A stretch of DNA of 64,000 nucleotides, taken from assembly GCA_011799875.1 (NCBI GenBank), contig CM022298.1, forward strand, positions 258,223,757-258,287,756. The letters are read 5' to 3'. Positions 1 through 11,861 of the stretch are shown piece after piece (positions within the stretch are counted from its first letter, which is position 1; each line of letters opens with the position of its first letter). This DNA comes from Thinopyrum elongatum (taxonomy: Eukaryota; Streptophyta; Magnoliopsida; Poales; Poaceae). Both the position numbers and the translations under genes were made by a program. The notes beneath the pieces are model-generated. The model made no database searches. It had not been told where the DNA came from and saw only the letters and a list, made by a program, of their open reading frames with translations.

Positions 1-172
1 GGATGGGCGCAGGCAGGGCGACAGGAGCTGGAACAGGAGCGGCGATGGGCACGGTGTCTTCCCGCAAGGCCAGTTCAAGCTCGTCCCAAAGGCACTTATG
101 TTCTTGCGACTCCGGCTAGGTGTCTTCCTTAGGAAACTGGAAGAGTAAGGGCAGCCCATCATGATGCGGCAT
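1..172 (-). pseudogene. decayed coding fragment, runs off the left edge
   Basis: Read on the minus strand from an ATG at 172, this gives 57 codons with protein-like composition. It starts MPHHDGLPLL and later reads KCLWDELELALREDTV before an Ala/Pro-rich stretch. A TAG at codon 19 (116-118) breaks it, and no intron explains the break. The frame is otherwise open to the window edge, so the 3' part lies outside. I do not recognise the product; a retroelement gag or a decayed host gene are both possible. The coding reading is inferred only from the open frame and residue composition. Confidence 0.3.
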
Positions 173-2320
173 GGCGTACGGTGAGGTCAGGCTGATTGGA
201 GGTAGACGACAAGAGAGTCAGAGAGGAAGAGATAAGATTGTAGTGAGACCGGGGAGTGCGACGGTGATTCAAACTACGATGCGGGCGCCATTAAAAGTGG
301 GGGCAGTTGGGAGGAAGGTGGGCGGCGAAGGCTGGTCAAAGGGCTCTCCTCCCGGTGAGCCTGCGCAGCGGCCTGCTCGCACACCTGCCGTCGACTCACA
401 CACTTGCTCGAACATCACTAGCTGATGAGAAGCGGGATGCATGGCGGCACATTGGTCTAACGCACACGGTTTGAATAGTGAAACCATTCATGTTAATGTG
501 ACAACTCTTTATTCCAAAATACCTTGGCTCTTCATGTGTGCAACTTTTTATAAGTAGCTTGTCTGAAATTGAACAAAAAAATTATGACAGCCTATTTGTG
601 CCATATCATGAGACCATGCTCAGTTTCATGAATTTCAGGTGAGTATTGGATTTCCGGAATTTAAAATCCAGTATTCGAAACAATATCATTACCTGCATCA
701 TGAAATAAATTTTCAACCGATACATCTTTACTGTTATAGATGTTCTTATTTCTTAAGAAAGAATTTTGTCAAACATTTTGCTTAGTTAGACATCAAAGAA
801 ATTATATAAATAGAGTAAAAAGATAATCCCTTCGTACCAGTGCATTGCGTGATATAGTACTCTAGTAGGCATGAACAAACAGAGCTCCATTCTGTACTCA
901 TCCTGGTGTAGTACTATCAGTAGCGGGTGACCTTGGGTAGCGGCGACCGATGGAATTGAACCATGCTTCGCACGGTAGGTAACGTGGGCTAGTTACTAAA
1001 GCATCCCTCCATTGTTCATTATGGATCAGGGACATAAGGGGAATTTCGCAGGGCTAGAATTCTGGCCGCCAGATATTTCGACTCGAAACATGGAGGCTCA
1101 AGTGGAGGTGTGATGTTTAATATCGTGGTTCTTTTGGTTGGGGTTGGCTAATGTGCGTACCACACACGCCACCAGCACGACACGAGCCCAGTCTAGCTGG
1201 TACGCTGTCGGGTGCTACCACTCGAGAATGCGAAATGAATCTTTTTTAAAATTGCCGAACGAATCTATATGTATTACAATGCCCATATTTTCCTTGCTAA
1301 TAACTAGTCATTCCAAAAGGCGCGGTAATTGATTTATGATGAGTTCTTGAATTAGAGTGAGTTTGTGATATAGTGATCTCAATATTGATTTCACATTTCA
1401 TGGTATCCATAGAATGTTTTTCATTGCAAATTCAAACTTAAAAGATGAACAGTTTGGTGGTGAGAAAACTTTGTGTGTATTCAAGCATATGACCACACAC
1501 ACACACACAAATACAACAACAATCCAGTAAGTATAGTGCATCTATTTTTCCAGACCATGCATATATGACACGAATTCAAAAATAAAATGTAAGCCATGCA
1601 TGGTCCTCAATTCAATATTTAAAATGTACAGAAAACTGAAACGTGAATATTAAGTCTATTACTATGTACATGCAAATGTTGTGTTTAGATCTCTCCATCG
1701 ACCACCCCCCTCATCACACATACTTCGTGTATCGATCGATCTTCATCTCTTTGTTAATGGAGCTATTGGTATCCGACACACGTGCGCTCATTATTTCTCT
1801 TCACGTTTTGATCTCCATTTATGTCACACCCGCCCTCACGCTCTCAAAAAAGGTATTTCTCACACACAACCTCGTCATGCCCTCCATGACGAGCTCTCCC
1901 TCACCCTCTCTCCCTCAAGACACATATGTTGCCTCTGTAAAAAAACTTCACCGTGCGCGCACACACAAAGTCTATCTAGGCCACTCTCTCGGTAACTATC
2001 TCTCTCCAGCCCTCACTGCTGCTTGGCCACATGATATCTCTGTGTATCATCTTTAACATTCGAGTGTAAGCTAGGCCACACTCACTCGATCTCTCCCTCT
2101 ATATATGACTCGATTGACCTAGCTTTCTGGCGTCGTCTCTCTCAAAGATAGACGCTCCCACTATGCCTCTTGCATAGGTGAAGCTATGTATATTGTTGGG
2201 GGTTAACCCCCCGACCTTAGATAAATTGTGAAGGTCTTTTTAGGATTGTTTAGATTATATTTTTTTTAAACATTATATTTGGCCCCACCCTCCCAAACAC
2301 CGATGGGTTGTGCCCCCCGA
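173..2320. other. intergenic DNA, no gene recognised
   Basis: AT-rich and low-complexity sequence. There is a short (CA)n run near 1493-1509 and a C/T-rich block at about 1690-2130 that leaves ORFs open only because it lacks TA-rich stops. Nothing here has a domain, splice-site or repeat-boundary signal I can support. Confidence 0.5.
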
Positions 2321-3287
2321 AGAATATCATGTGCCCCCGCACCTTAGATGCTATATGGTGATACGATTTCCTTGGAGCTGGTAGATCTAAGATCTAGCGG
2401 CTCACAAGACGTCTTAATATTTTTGCAAAAAACCTTAATGATTTTGGGAATTGCACACAATTAGTACAAAAACTACTCAGATGCCATTGGATCCCATGTC
2501 GGCCTCGAAGCTCGTATCATCATAGCATCTAAGATGTGGGAGCACCTCATATTCTCTTGCATGTAAGAATATCACGTGCTACCACACCTTAGATGCCGTG
2601 GTTATACAAGCTCCTCAGAGCCGTTCGATCTGAGATCCAATGGCTCCTTGGTGGTTCAAATGGTTTTTGCAAAAAAGCCCTCAAAGAGTTCGGGAACAAC
2701 TCACAAGTACAAAGACTACTCACATGCCATTGGATCTCAGATCAAACGGCCTAGGAGCTCATATCACCGTAGCATCCAAGCTGCGAGAGCACCTGATGTT
2801 TTCTCGCCTGGGAGAATATGAGGTGCTCCCACACCATAGATTCTATGGTGATACAAGCTCCCACAAGATCTAACGGCTCCCAGTAGGAGGATTGAATGTT
2901 TTTGCAAAATAGGACTCAAAGATTTTGGGAATTGCACAGAAGTACAAATACAACGCACATGGCATTGGATCTCAGATCCAACGGCCTAGATGCTCGTATC
3001 ACCGTAGCGGGTAGTTAAGTTGCGGGCAACACCTAATAGTCTCTTGTACGTGAGAATATCGGCTGCTCCCACACCTTAGATGCTACGGTGATATGAGCTG
3101 CTGGAAACCGTTGGATCCAAGATCCAGCGGCTCACAGGAGGCTTGATTTTTTTGGAAAAGCCCCTTGCAGAGTTTGGAAATTGCGCATAATTACAAAGAC
3201 TACTCCCTAGCCATTGGATCTCAGATCCAACGATGTAGAACCTTGTGTCACCATACCATCTAAGATGCGGGGAGCACGTGATATTCT
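2321..3287. repeat. four tandem foldback (MITE-like) units
   Basis: Four units of about 235-245 bp start near 2321, 2566, 2812 and 3052, separated by 8-10 bp spacers. Each unit begins with AGAATATCACGTGCT-like sequence followed by a CACCTTAGATGC block, and ends with the reverse complement (GCATCTAAGATG then GAGCACGTGATATTCT). Each unit is therefore an imperfect inverted repeat with arms of about 70 bp around a non-palindromic core containing TTTTGCAAAA. Copies differ at many positions, so the array is old. The structure fits a foldback or MITE family amplified in tandem; no transposase is linked to it and I cannot name the family. Confidence 0.7.
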
Positions 3288-4331
3288 CTGCCACTGTCAC
3301 CTTTGTTCCTAAACTTGCAAAATACATGTAACTGGTGTCATAACTTGTCCAACCGCTCAAAATGTTTGTGCAAAAAAGCCCTGGTACACTGAAAAATTGG
3401 AACAACACATGGGGGTCCACTTGTCATTGATCAAATTTGGACCAAAAAATAACAAATTAGAAGGACGAGGTTTGAATCGGCAACCTGGACTACAAAGTGT
3501 ACGTCGATAGGTAGAAACAACAACAATTGTTGGCTTTGTCACATAACTTGGTTTTATACTATATTACGTTGAGTAGAGTAGAGGGAGTGGCTCACCAACA
3601 CGTCCATGAACGTTGACTCACTTATTGGTGGGTCCCATGTCTGTGATCTCTCTCTCCTCTGCATCTACAACCATTAGACGCACGGGCAAACAAGAAGAGT
3701 GGCGCGAGCTGGCCGTGGTGTTATTATAACTAGAAAATGCTTGCAAAATAGATTAATTGCCTAGAACAAGAGACCTTGTGGCTGGTTGAGACGGAGCTAA
3801 CCACACCTATCCTCCATGCCACGTTAGCATGATGAAGTTGTGCATCTAGTGGGGTGTTTTCGACTGACTGGCTAGTCCCCGAGTTCGAACCATAGGTACG
3901 TATGATACAGTATATTTGTACACGCACATTTTTCCTCCGTGCCAAGACGTAGGACACCCTACCGCGAGGTTTCTGTGTCCTCTCGGGTGGTGCACTCATA
4001 TTTTCTTCCTTGACGAGATGTGAGACGCCCTACCACGCGGTTTCTAGGTCCTCCTCGGTCATAGCGCCGAAGCAAGTAAATGAGTCATCAAATCACAAAA
4101 CCCCACCTATCACGCCGAGTACATCAGTGAAGCATGGTGGCTAGCTAGTTTGGCTAGTGCGACCGATCAGCTAGGCCGCCACCGCATTTGTTTTTTCACG
4201 CCCTTTTTCTCTCCTTGCCGGTAGATAAATTTAAATATCCACTGCTGCGTTGCTTTGGTCTTTGGGTGCAGCAGGATATTTTTTTTACGCAAGCAGGCGC
4301 GGTAGCAATTAGTCATGATGACTCTGCCTGT
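3288..4331. other. intergenic DNA with a short imperfect duplication
   Basis: No gene is supported. Around 3940-4060 a block of about 80 bp is present twice, imperfectly (two versions of a GACACCCTACCGCGAGG / GACGCCCTACCACGCGG segment, each followed by TTTCT.GGTCCTC-like sequence). The stretch ends at the RetB insertion site. Confidence 0.45.
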
Positions 4332-4336
4332 AAAAC
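4332..4336. repeat. target-site duplication of RetB (left copy, AAAAC)
   Basis: The five bases AAAAC directly precede the TGTAGGATCG end of the leftmost LTR fragment. The same five bases follow the TG...CA end of the RetB 5' LTR at 46572-46576. Identical 5-bp flanks are the integrase signature of an LTR element, and they tie the two ends together across 42 kb. Confidence 0.85.
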
Positions 4337-5167
4337 TGTAGGATCGAAAGTATGTCTAAAGGGGGGTGATTAGACTACTTGACCAAATAAAAATCTATCC
4401 TTTTCCCAATTTTAATTGTGGGCAGATTTTAGCAGTTAGCATAAGTCAAGCAATCAACCTACACATGCAATTCTAAGAGTATAGCAGTGGAGGTAAAGGG
4501 AAGGGTTTGGAGAGTGCAAACGCAATGGAGAGACAGAGATTTTTGGAGTGGTTCCGATAGGTGGTGCTATCGTACGCCCACGTTGACGGTGACTTCAACC
4601 CACGTTGGTAACTACTGCATGAGTCCACGGAGGGCTCCACCCACAAAGGGTCCACGAAGAAGCAACCTTGTCTATCCCACCATGGCCATCGCTCATGAAG
4701 GACTTGTCTCACTCGAGTAGATCTTCACGAAGTAGGCGATCTCCTTGCTCTTACAATCTTCTTGGTTCAACTCCACATCACGACGGAGGCTCCCAAGCGA
4801 CACCTAACCAATCTAAGAGACACCACTCTCCAAAAGGTAATAGAAGGTGTGTTGATGATGAACTCCTTGCTCTTGTGCTTCAAATGATAGTCTCCCCAAG
4901 ACTAAACTCTCTCTCACAGATTTGGCTATGGTGGAAGAAGGATTTGTGTGGAAAGCAACTTGGGGAAAGATAGAAATCAAGGTTCAAATGGTAGGAATGG
5001 AATCTCTTGATCTCAACACATTAGTAGGTGGTTATCTCTCAGAAAATGTATGGTGGAAGTGTAGGCACGTTCTAATGGCTCTCTCCACGAATGAAGAGGA
5101 GGTGGAGGGGAATAGCCTCCACACAAAATCCAACCGTTAAACACATTTGACTCATCTCGATGGCACA
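4337..5167 (-). repeat. RetB 3' LTR, distal part only
   Basis: Homologous to the last half of the LTRs at 29943-31525 and 44993-46571, in reverse orientation. It begins (plus strand) TGTAGGATCGAAAGTATGTC and breaks off after CATCTCGATGGCACA, exactly where Gyp1 inserts. Short ORFs at 4473-5140 lie within it and are not genes. Confidence 0.85.
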
Positions 5168-6033
5168 TGTCGTTGTTCTGGGAACCACCAGACTTGCCTG
5201 CCAGCGGCCCACGAAGTGGCTCCTTCGAGGGCCTGGTACGGCCCATCTGCAAGACTACCAAGACAAGACCCTCGCGAGGGCCCCCTGGCCTCGCGAGGCG
5301 GACGACACCAAGACCTCCAGAGGAGCGGCCTCCCCAGGCGACCTCCCGAGGAGCGGAGATTTCTATGTAGCTACCCAGCCTCCTGAGGCTGCAATGATGT
5401 GAGCCAGGACAACCAAGGCCAGGCGGGCACCAACCGGCGCAGAGGAGACAGTTTCCCTTTCGGTGCTAAGCGAGCGAGGACAGACGTGGGTTCCCAAGGA
5501 GCCCTCCAAAGGTTTCCATGCCGGTGCAACGAGACCAAGACCACGAGCTCGGCAGGACGGATGTCATCGCCGAGCCCACTGCTGCATCACGACCAGAAGC
5601 TTTGCAAGAGAAGACCACCTTTTGTCAGGATAGGGTGTACCTCTTGTCCCCTTTCAAAATTGGCCGTTGTGGTATCCCTTCCCACCTAAGTTTCCAGGGA
5701 AGAGGACCGAGGCCACTATAAATATAGGTTAGCCACCACCGTAGAAGGGGTCGAATCATTCTCACCCCCGAGCCCTCGCGAGGCAGCTCATCCACTGTAC
5801 TAGTTCATCCTCAACCTCCTTGTAAGGCCAATCCACCACAAAGCAAGAGTAGGGTTTTACACTGCAAGGTGGCCCGAACCTGGGTAAACTGCCGTGTTCA
5901 TCTTCTTGCCCGCTCATGCGAATCCGGCTAGGCTAGGCTGTAGGGCGACGAGCTCAAGGCTTGAGAGGTTTTGATCTTTGCACACGCCCCAGAGTTCAAA
6001 CGTTCTTGGGTCTGCGGAGCCTTGAATCCGACA
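5168..6033 (+). repeat. Gyp1 5' LTR
   Basis: 866 bp from TGTCGTTG to ...ATCCGACA, collinear with the other gypsy LTRs here (12105, 15618, 16580, 21859, 50048). A TATA-like TATAAATATAGG occurs near 5719 and fits the LTR promoter. Several open frames inside (for example 5399-5721) are LTR sequence rather than genes. Confidence 0.85.
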
Positions 6034-6053
6034 TTTGGCGCGCCAGGTAGGGG
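6034..6053 (+). promoter_or_regulatory. Gyp1 primer-binding-site region
   Basis: TTTGGCGCGCCAGGTAGGGG directly follows the 5' LTR, where minus-strand cDNA synthesis is primed. The core TGGCGCGCCA is a perfect palindrome. The same 20 bp follow the LTRs ending at 16491 and 50922 and, inverted, the LTRs starting at 16580 and 21859. I have not matched it to a specific tRNA. Confidence 0.7.
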
Positions 6054-6104
6054 CGTGTCGAAGTCCTTCTTCCACCTTCTCTTCGCCTCCTTTCTGTAGC
6101 TCCC

Positions 6105-8207
6105 ATGGTCGATGCACGCCGTGTTCGCGCTGAGCACCAGGCCGCTCGTGTCGCCCAGACGGCACCCGTGGGCAACGGCGATCCTCGCCGCTCCGCCTCC
6201 CCCGTGGCTAACGCTGTCACTGACCCTGCTGCTCAAGAGCAGCAGGATTCGTCGTTGCGACCCTCCGTGCAGCGTGATGGCCGTACCACCACTCCATCAC
6301 CTACTCCTGCCACGGCGTCATCCTCCCATGATTTTCGTGGGCCGGCAAACGCGCAGGCTACGCTGCTCATGGCACGCGAGCTCCTGCGTTATCGCCTCGC
6401 CAATGACCTCTATGACGACTAGCTTGGCCACAACGCCAAGCTCGTCAACACCGCCGGCAAGGCCCCTTCACCATCCCGCTCGCTCCCTCCCCCACCATCC
6501 CAGGTGGGTGACGTGGCTCACGGCACGCTTACTCCTCCTCCACTGCGCGGCGCCAACCCCGAGCCCAGGCGCGATGCGCTCCGGCGCGACCCACCGCGCG
6601 GAGCGCCGGCGCGCGATGAAGCAAGCTACCAGGTGGTCCAGCGGCCGCAAACCGAGGTGCTCGCACTCCCAGCACCACAGCGCCAGCACCAAAACCACGC
6701 GCCGCCTGAGGCTACGGCACGTGGACGTCAAGGCCGGGCTCCCCTCACGCAGGCGGCGCCCGTGAGTGCGGGGGGCTGCCGTGCCTTCTCCCTGGAGCTG
6801 CGCCGTGTCGTCTGGCCCGGTAAGTTCAAGCCGGATCTGCCTCCACGCTATGATGGCACCCCCGACCCTATGGAATTCCTCCAGCTCTACACGCTGAGCA
6901 TTGAAGCGGTGAACGGTGACGAGAAGGTCATGGCAAACTGGTTCCCCATGGCCCTCAAGGATGGCTTGCGCTTTTCGCTCCTGAACCTACCGGAGGGGTC
7001 AATTTCCACCTGGGAGGAGCTCCGCGAGTTCTTCATCGCCAACTTCCAGGGCACCCAGCACCGCGCCCCTGCAGTGGGTGACCTGCGGCGCTTGAAGCAG
7101 CACCAAGACGAAACCTTGCACAAGTACATACATCGCTTCACGAATGTCCGCCTCAAGATCCTGAAGGCGTCGGATGAGGCCATCATCTCAGCATTCTCTG
7201 ATGGCGTCTGAGATGTTAAGATGAAGGAGGAGCTCGCCATTCACGAGGACCTGTGCTCGGCCCTGGAGATGTTCAACATGGCGAACAAGTGCGCAAGGGC
7301 CGAGGAAGGCCGCCTCTCCCTCCTTGAGCTTCCGGAGGTTGATCCTGAAGACAAGAAGGCCGAGGCTAAGGAGGCAAAGCACAAAGGTCCCGCCGTGCTT
7401 GCGGCTGAACCTGAGATGAAGCGTGGTCGCGATCACGATGAACCTCCCTAGGGAAACCGCCCGTTCTGCATCTTCCACAATGTCCACAACCACAACACCA
7501 ACGACTGCCAGGAGATCAGGGCCCTCCGCGAGGGGCACCTTGGCCGCCGCCCCGAGCGGGCTGACCATGGCTACAGCCGTGGAGGAGGCCACGGTGGAGC
7601 CCACTGGGACAACTGCGACCCTTGCCAAGACTGGCACGACCATCCTCGCGAGGACCGCTAGCGTGATGAGCCTCGCAATGGGCCCTGGCGCGACCAGCCT
7701 CGTGATGTCCGTCCTCAGGGTAATGCTGGCCTCCCTCCACTGCCGCCACCAAGGAGGAATGATGACAATCGGCAAGATGATGGGGCTGGGGCCTTCCAAG
7801 AACCTCGCACTATCGCCTGCATCCTGGGCGGTGCTCAGGCCCCAGCCTTGCATCGCATCTTCGAGCAGTTCGCTCGCGAGGTGAACGCAGCCCTCCCGAG
7901 GCTCGAGGCTACGCGTCCTCTCAAATGGTCGCAGTACGCTATCACTTTCGACTCCAAGGACCACCTCAAGTGCTCGGCCGCCGGAGGCGTGCTTCCCCTG
8001 CTCTGCACGCCCACCATCAACAACGTCCTTGTCACCAAGACCCTCATCGATGATGGCGCGGGGCACAATGTCCTCTCGGTTGAGACATTCGAGATGCTCC
8101 AAGTGCCCTATGATCAGCTTCTACCAACCAAGCCCTTCTCAGGAGTGACCGACGGCTCCACTGTCCCCCTGGGGCAGATACACCTCTCAGTAACTTCTAC
8201 GAGGGCC
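6105..8207 (+). pseudogene. Gyp1 gag-protease polyprotein, stops present
   Basis: One reading frame starts at ATG 6105 (MVDARRVRAE) and runs to 8207, with in-frame stops at 6420, 7209, 7449 and about 7661. Order: an Ala/Pro/Arg-rich N-terminus; a retrotransposon gag (capsid) domain around 6830-7200 (LPPRYDGTPDPMEFL, MANWFPMALKDG, WEELREFFIANF); a zinc-knuckle-like CIFHNVHNHNTNDC near 7460; then an aspartic protease segment with LIDDGAGHNVLS near 8045. Gag packages the RNA and the protease matures the polyprotein. The protease ends abruptly at the deletion junction with the RNase H frame. Premature stops make this a pseudogene. Confidence 0.8.
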
Positions 8208-8602
8208 TGATCGCTGGCCTCAGGGCCGCGGCCGACTTGGGGGTCAGGCGCCTGACCATCAAGGGCGACTCTCAGCTCCTCGTCAACTTCTTCAACAAGG
8301 AATACAAGCCTAGGGACGAGCACATGGAGGCATACCTGGAAGATGTACGCAAAATTGAAAAACGCTTCTTGGGCTTGGAATTGCAGCATGTCCCGCGCGG
8401 CACGAACAAAGAGGCAGACAACATCGCTAAGAGAGCATCCCGCCATGAGCCCCAGAATCCTGGTGTCTTTGAGGAGAGGCTCTTCAAGCCGTCAGCAACA
8501 CCACCCGCCGCGGGCCCGGCGCAGCTTCGGGTGGAGCTGCCTCAGGCCCCTTCCTCGGCGCCTCGGCCTGTGGTCCAACCTCAGGAGACCGCTTGCTCCT
8601 AG
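8195..8602 (+). pseudogene. Gyp1 second RNase H domain (C-terminal part)
   Basis: Frame 2 reads YEGLIAGLRAAADLGV, then TIKGDSQLLVN and VPRGTNKEADNIAKRA. These are the Glu, Asp and last Asp regions of the extra RNase H found before integrase in Tat-lineage elements. The N-terminal strand with the first catalytic Asp is missing here but present in Gyp3. Upstream sequence switches straight to protease at about 8195, so this marks a deletion of reverse transcriptase and the first RNase H. The frame ends at a stop at 8600-8602. Confidence 0.75.
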
Positions 8603-9864
8603 CACTGGAGCCTCAGGAAGCCTGCTGGACCGAGGAGCTCAAGGCGTACCTACTCCACGACACTCTACCGGAGAAAGAGGAAGATGTAGAATGTGTGGCT
8701 CGCCAGGCCACCGCTTATTGCCTGCAGGACGGCGAGCTTTACCGAAGGTGCCCCAATGACGTCTCACTACGGTGCATTTCCTAGGAGCAAGGGCGTGAGT
8801 TGTTGGCCGACATCCACGACGGAGATTGCGGACACTATTCTTCATCACGCACTCTCGTGGGCAAGGTGTTCCGCAGTGGGTTCTACTGGCCCATGACGCT
8901 CAACGACGCCACTGAGCTGGTGCGATCCTGCGAGGCTTGCCAGTTCCACGCCAAGCAGATTCACCAGCCTGCGCAAGGTCTCCAGACCATTCCGCTCTCG
9001 TGGCCATCCGCGGTCTGGGGGCTGGATATCCTGGGCCCGTTCCCTCGGGTGGCCGGGGGATATTGCTACCTCTACGTCGCCATTGACAAGTTCACCAAGT
9101 GGGCGGAGGTGGAGCTCGTGCGCACCATCCCCGCTGGCTCGGTCCTCAAGTTCATCAGGGGCCCCGTGAGTCGTTTCGGGGTCCCCAACCGTATCATTAC
9201 TGACAATGGCTCCCATTTCACGAGCATTCTCTTCAGGACATATTGTGCTAACCTTGGAACGCAGATATGCTATGCTTCGGTGGCACACCCATGGAGCAAC
9301 GGCCAGGCCGAACGCGCTAACGTGGAGGTCCTGAGGGGCCTCAAGATGAGGAGCTTCAAGAAGAAACTCGAGGCCTGCGGCAGGGGTTGGCTCAGTGAGC
9401 TTCAATCCGTGTTGTGGTCCATCTGCACCACCGCGACTAAGCCCACCGGCAAGACCCCGTTCTTCCTCGTCTACGGGGCAGAGGCGCTCCTCCCGCACGA
9501 GGTCAAGCATCGCTCCCCGCTGGTCTTGGCATTTGACGAGGCATGCCAGGATGCCTCGCGGGGGACAGATCTTGTGCTCGGGACAGAGGGCCGCCGCCAA
9601 GCCTCGCACCGTGCGGCGAGGTACTAGTAGGCGATGCGGCGGTACCACTGCCACAGCGTCCGCTCTAGGACCCTTGAGGTGGGAGACCTCGCCATGAGAT
9701 AGGTGCTCTCCAGGGAGGGGCTCCACAAGCTCTCACCCATGTGGGAGGGCCCGTTCAGGGTCGCCCACGTCTCCAGGCCTGGCGCTGCGCGCCTGGAGAC
9801 ACCGGATGGGGTCCCCATCCAGAATGCCTGGAACATCCAGCACCTCTGCAAGTTCTACCCATGA
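8593..9864 (+). pseudogene. Gyp1 integrase
   Basis: Frame 1 carries an H2C2 zinc-binding region (ADIHDGDCGHY ... RSCEACQFHAK, about 8805-8955), then the DDE core: WGLDILGPF (first Asp), IITDNGSHF (second Asp) and SNGQAERAN (Glu), all present. A C-terminal region with VGDL, MWEGPFRV and NAWNIQHL ends at 9862-9864. Integrase joins cDNA ends to target DNA. Stops at 8782-8784, at about 9627-9632 (two in a row) and at about 9700 inactivate it. Apart from these it is the best kept integrase in the window. Confidence 0.85.
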
Positions 9865-10870
9865 CACTCTCATGTAATAATGAGTGGGGCTGTACACGCC
9901 CCGGCATCTCCGGTGCGTCGCTCCTCGACCCTGCGGGGGCTCCCACCCACGCCCAAGTGGAAGCCCCATGCTTCGCGCTGGCAGACGACACAGTCTTTCA
10001 GCGACTATGCCCACGCCTAGTGGAAGCTCCATGCTCCACGCTAGCGGGAAGACTAGAAGACTAGTGTAGGCACCGGACGCGGCTGTTCTTTTGCTTGCCT
10101 TTGTAACCAAATTTGTTGTTCTTGGAATGAATTTGAGCTTTTCGCGTCTTTATTCAAAAAGGGAGGGAATTCTTCTTTTTCTTTTCATTGCTTCTTGCAG
10201 TGTTTCCCCTCTTGACTTTCGTTCTTCAGCGGTGTAGTGGTTACCCATAGCTCACGCCATCATGCCCCGTGAGCAAGGGCTGGGCACGGTATGCCTAAGC
10301 CGGCTTAGGCCGCTCACGCGCACACCTCGCCAAGGCCTTGGCGTCCAATCCTCACGCGGTGCTCTCGAGCAAGCTAGCGGACACGCACCGATTTCGGCCC
10401 CTCGGCCTCAGGAGTGCTCGCCTCCTGGCCCTGCCGGGCATCGCGCCCTGGCACTCTAATAATGGCCGACCCTCGCTCGGGGGCTCCAGAGGCCTACACA
10501 AATTGCCCCCGCACGCCTCGCGGGGGCATGCCATTCAAGGCTTCGGAGCTTGTCGAGGCCCCCCTAGGTCGTCACCAGGAGAAGTTCCGGAGGAGCGCGC
10601 CACCACGCCGAAGGGACCTGCCAAGGGTCGCTAGCGCGCCAAGCTAAGTTATTCTAATCGTGCCAAGCAGGAACTTCTAATTAATAGCAACATAAGTATT
10701 AGAATGCAAACAGGAAATACTGACGTAAAGGCGCAAGCGCCGTGGTTCATTACACGCCCCCAGGGGGCTTCCCCATAAGTTATGATGCAGGAAACAAAAG
10801 AAGGAAAAACTGAAGAGGCGGCCTCCAGATGACCGATGCTCCTGAGGCCTGGCTTCACTGCCGCCCACGC
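9865..10870 (+). other. Gyp1 non-coding 3' spacer
   Basis: GC-rich sequence between the integrase stop and the end of the antisense ORF. Short ORFs here have no domain and no agreement with other copies. A related segment (AAAGGCGC.AGCGCC) recurs in Gyp5 near 55443, showing it is a shared element part. Confidence 0.6.
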
Positions 10871-11760
10871 TTAGTCGGAGTGCTCCTCCTGCTTGACGGT
10901 GGTGTGATGGTGAGGTGGCTCGACGTCCTCCGGAGCGGAGACATGGCGGCGTGGCGGCATGCCGTCCTCTTTGGTCCGCGCACGGCGGCGAGGCGGTTCG
11001 TCATAGTCGTCGTCACTTGAGCCTTCCCTGGAGGAAGCGTCATAGCTGGAGGAGTAGCGGCCATCATCAAGGGCAAGTTCACCGCAGAGGACGCCGCTGC
11101 CGTGTGGACCATCGTCGTCAGAGGCGTGGTCGCTGCCATCGTTGTCGCCCTCCGGGCAGCACCCCAGGTGGTTGCCATCCTCACCGAAGACCCTGACAGA
11201 GAGCGTTGCCCCTCCATCGTACTTAAAATGGAGGGTGCGCCTCCTGTCCAGACCGCGGGCGCGGGAAAACGGCTGCAACCCGCGCGTCAGGAACATGTGC
11301 CCGATGGAGGAGACCTCGACCTCCACCACGACAAACCATTGCAGCAGCTGTCCGGCTATAGACACAGGCCAATGGGCCCTGCTACAAGCAGCTCCTCCAC
11401 GAATGAGCTTGGAAGCAGAAGCCAGGTGCCTGGAGGGCCCTCCACTCGTACGAGGAACTCGCGCCCTGTGTCGCCCGAGTGGGCATGTGGGCGTGGTGGC
11501 CGGGCGGCCGCGGTGCGCCTTCCCTCTTCGCCGTGGCTGCTGGGACCCCCACAGCCACCTCCGCGGGAGAGGCCTCTCCCCCAGTTGCGGGAGCTGATGT
11601 GGGCTAGCAGGGGTGGCCGACCGCGCCCTTGCGATGGCGCCGTTGATGCGGCCGCGCATTTGTGGGGACGGTCGCATCCCCTCTTTGGTGGCGGCGAGCC
11701 TAGCCCCTCCCTTGGGACCTTGACTTTCTTGTCGGCCGAGAACCTCCTCGTTGGCACCAT
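10871..11760 (-). pseudogene. Gyp1 antisense ORF (Tat-type aORF), frameshifted
   Basis: On the strand opposite to gag-pol. The start is chosen at ATG 11760 (MVPTRRFSADKK), about 95 bp behind a TATA box, as in Gyp2 and Gyp3. A basic, Pro/Arg-rich N-terminal part is followed by a frame change near 11360-11380. The C-terminal part, about 165 codons ending at 10871, contains LHFKYDGGATLSVRVFGEDG and LGCCPEGDN, then an acidic and Ser-rich tail (SSDDDYDEPPRRRARTKEDG). Antisense ORFs between integrase and 3' LTR are known in Tat elements; their function is not established. The frameshift makes this copy non-functional. It is the only copy in the window that keeps the HFKYDG region. Confidence 0.65.
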
Positions 11761-11853
11761 TGTCACTTCGGCAAAATGGCGGCACAACGGAGATGAAGAG
11801 GGCGTGAGAAGCAAGAAGATGAAGACCAGCTGGGGGCTCCGCGTCCCTCGCCC

Positions 11854-11861
11854 TCTTATAG
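11854..11861 (-). promoter_or_regulatory. TATA box of the Gyp1 antisense ORF
   Basis: Minus-strand CCTATAAGAGGGCG lies about 95 bp upstream of the antisense ATG at 11760. It is followed by a GGAGCCCCCAGCT block also found in Gyp2 and Gyp3. Confidence 0.55.

Noticed and set aside
1485..1512. (CA)n run as a possible regulatory element
   Set aside because: Simple microsatellite without further signal.
1643..2056. Two overlapping plus-strand ORFs of 104 and 137 codons
   Set aside because: They lie in C/T-rich low-complexity DNA, are rich in Ser/His/Leu as such DNA predicts, and have no domain or splice evidence.
3885..3900. GAGTTCGAACC, resembling a tRNA B box
   Set aside because: No A box at the right distance, no cloverleaf and no SINE boundaries found.
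5399..5721. ORFs inside the Gyp1 LTR, with similar ones near 12137, 15601, 17144, 22260 and 49924
   Set aside because: The same frames recur in each gypsy LTR on either strand and follow from GC-rich LTR sequence.
7188..8102. 304-codon minus-strand ORF opposite Gyp1 gag-protease
   Set aside because: A shadow of the GC-rich sense frame; the sense strand carries recognisable gag and protease motifs.
8845..9726. 293-codon minus-strand ORF opposite Gyp1 integrase
   Set aside because: Shadow frame; sense-strand integrase motifs explain the sequence.
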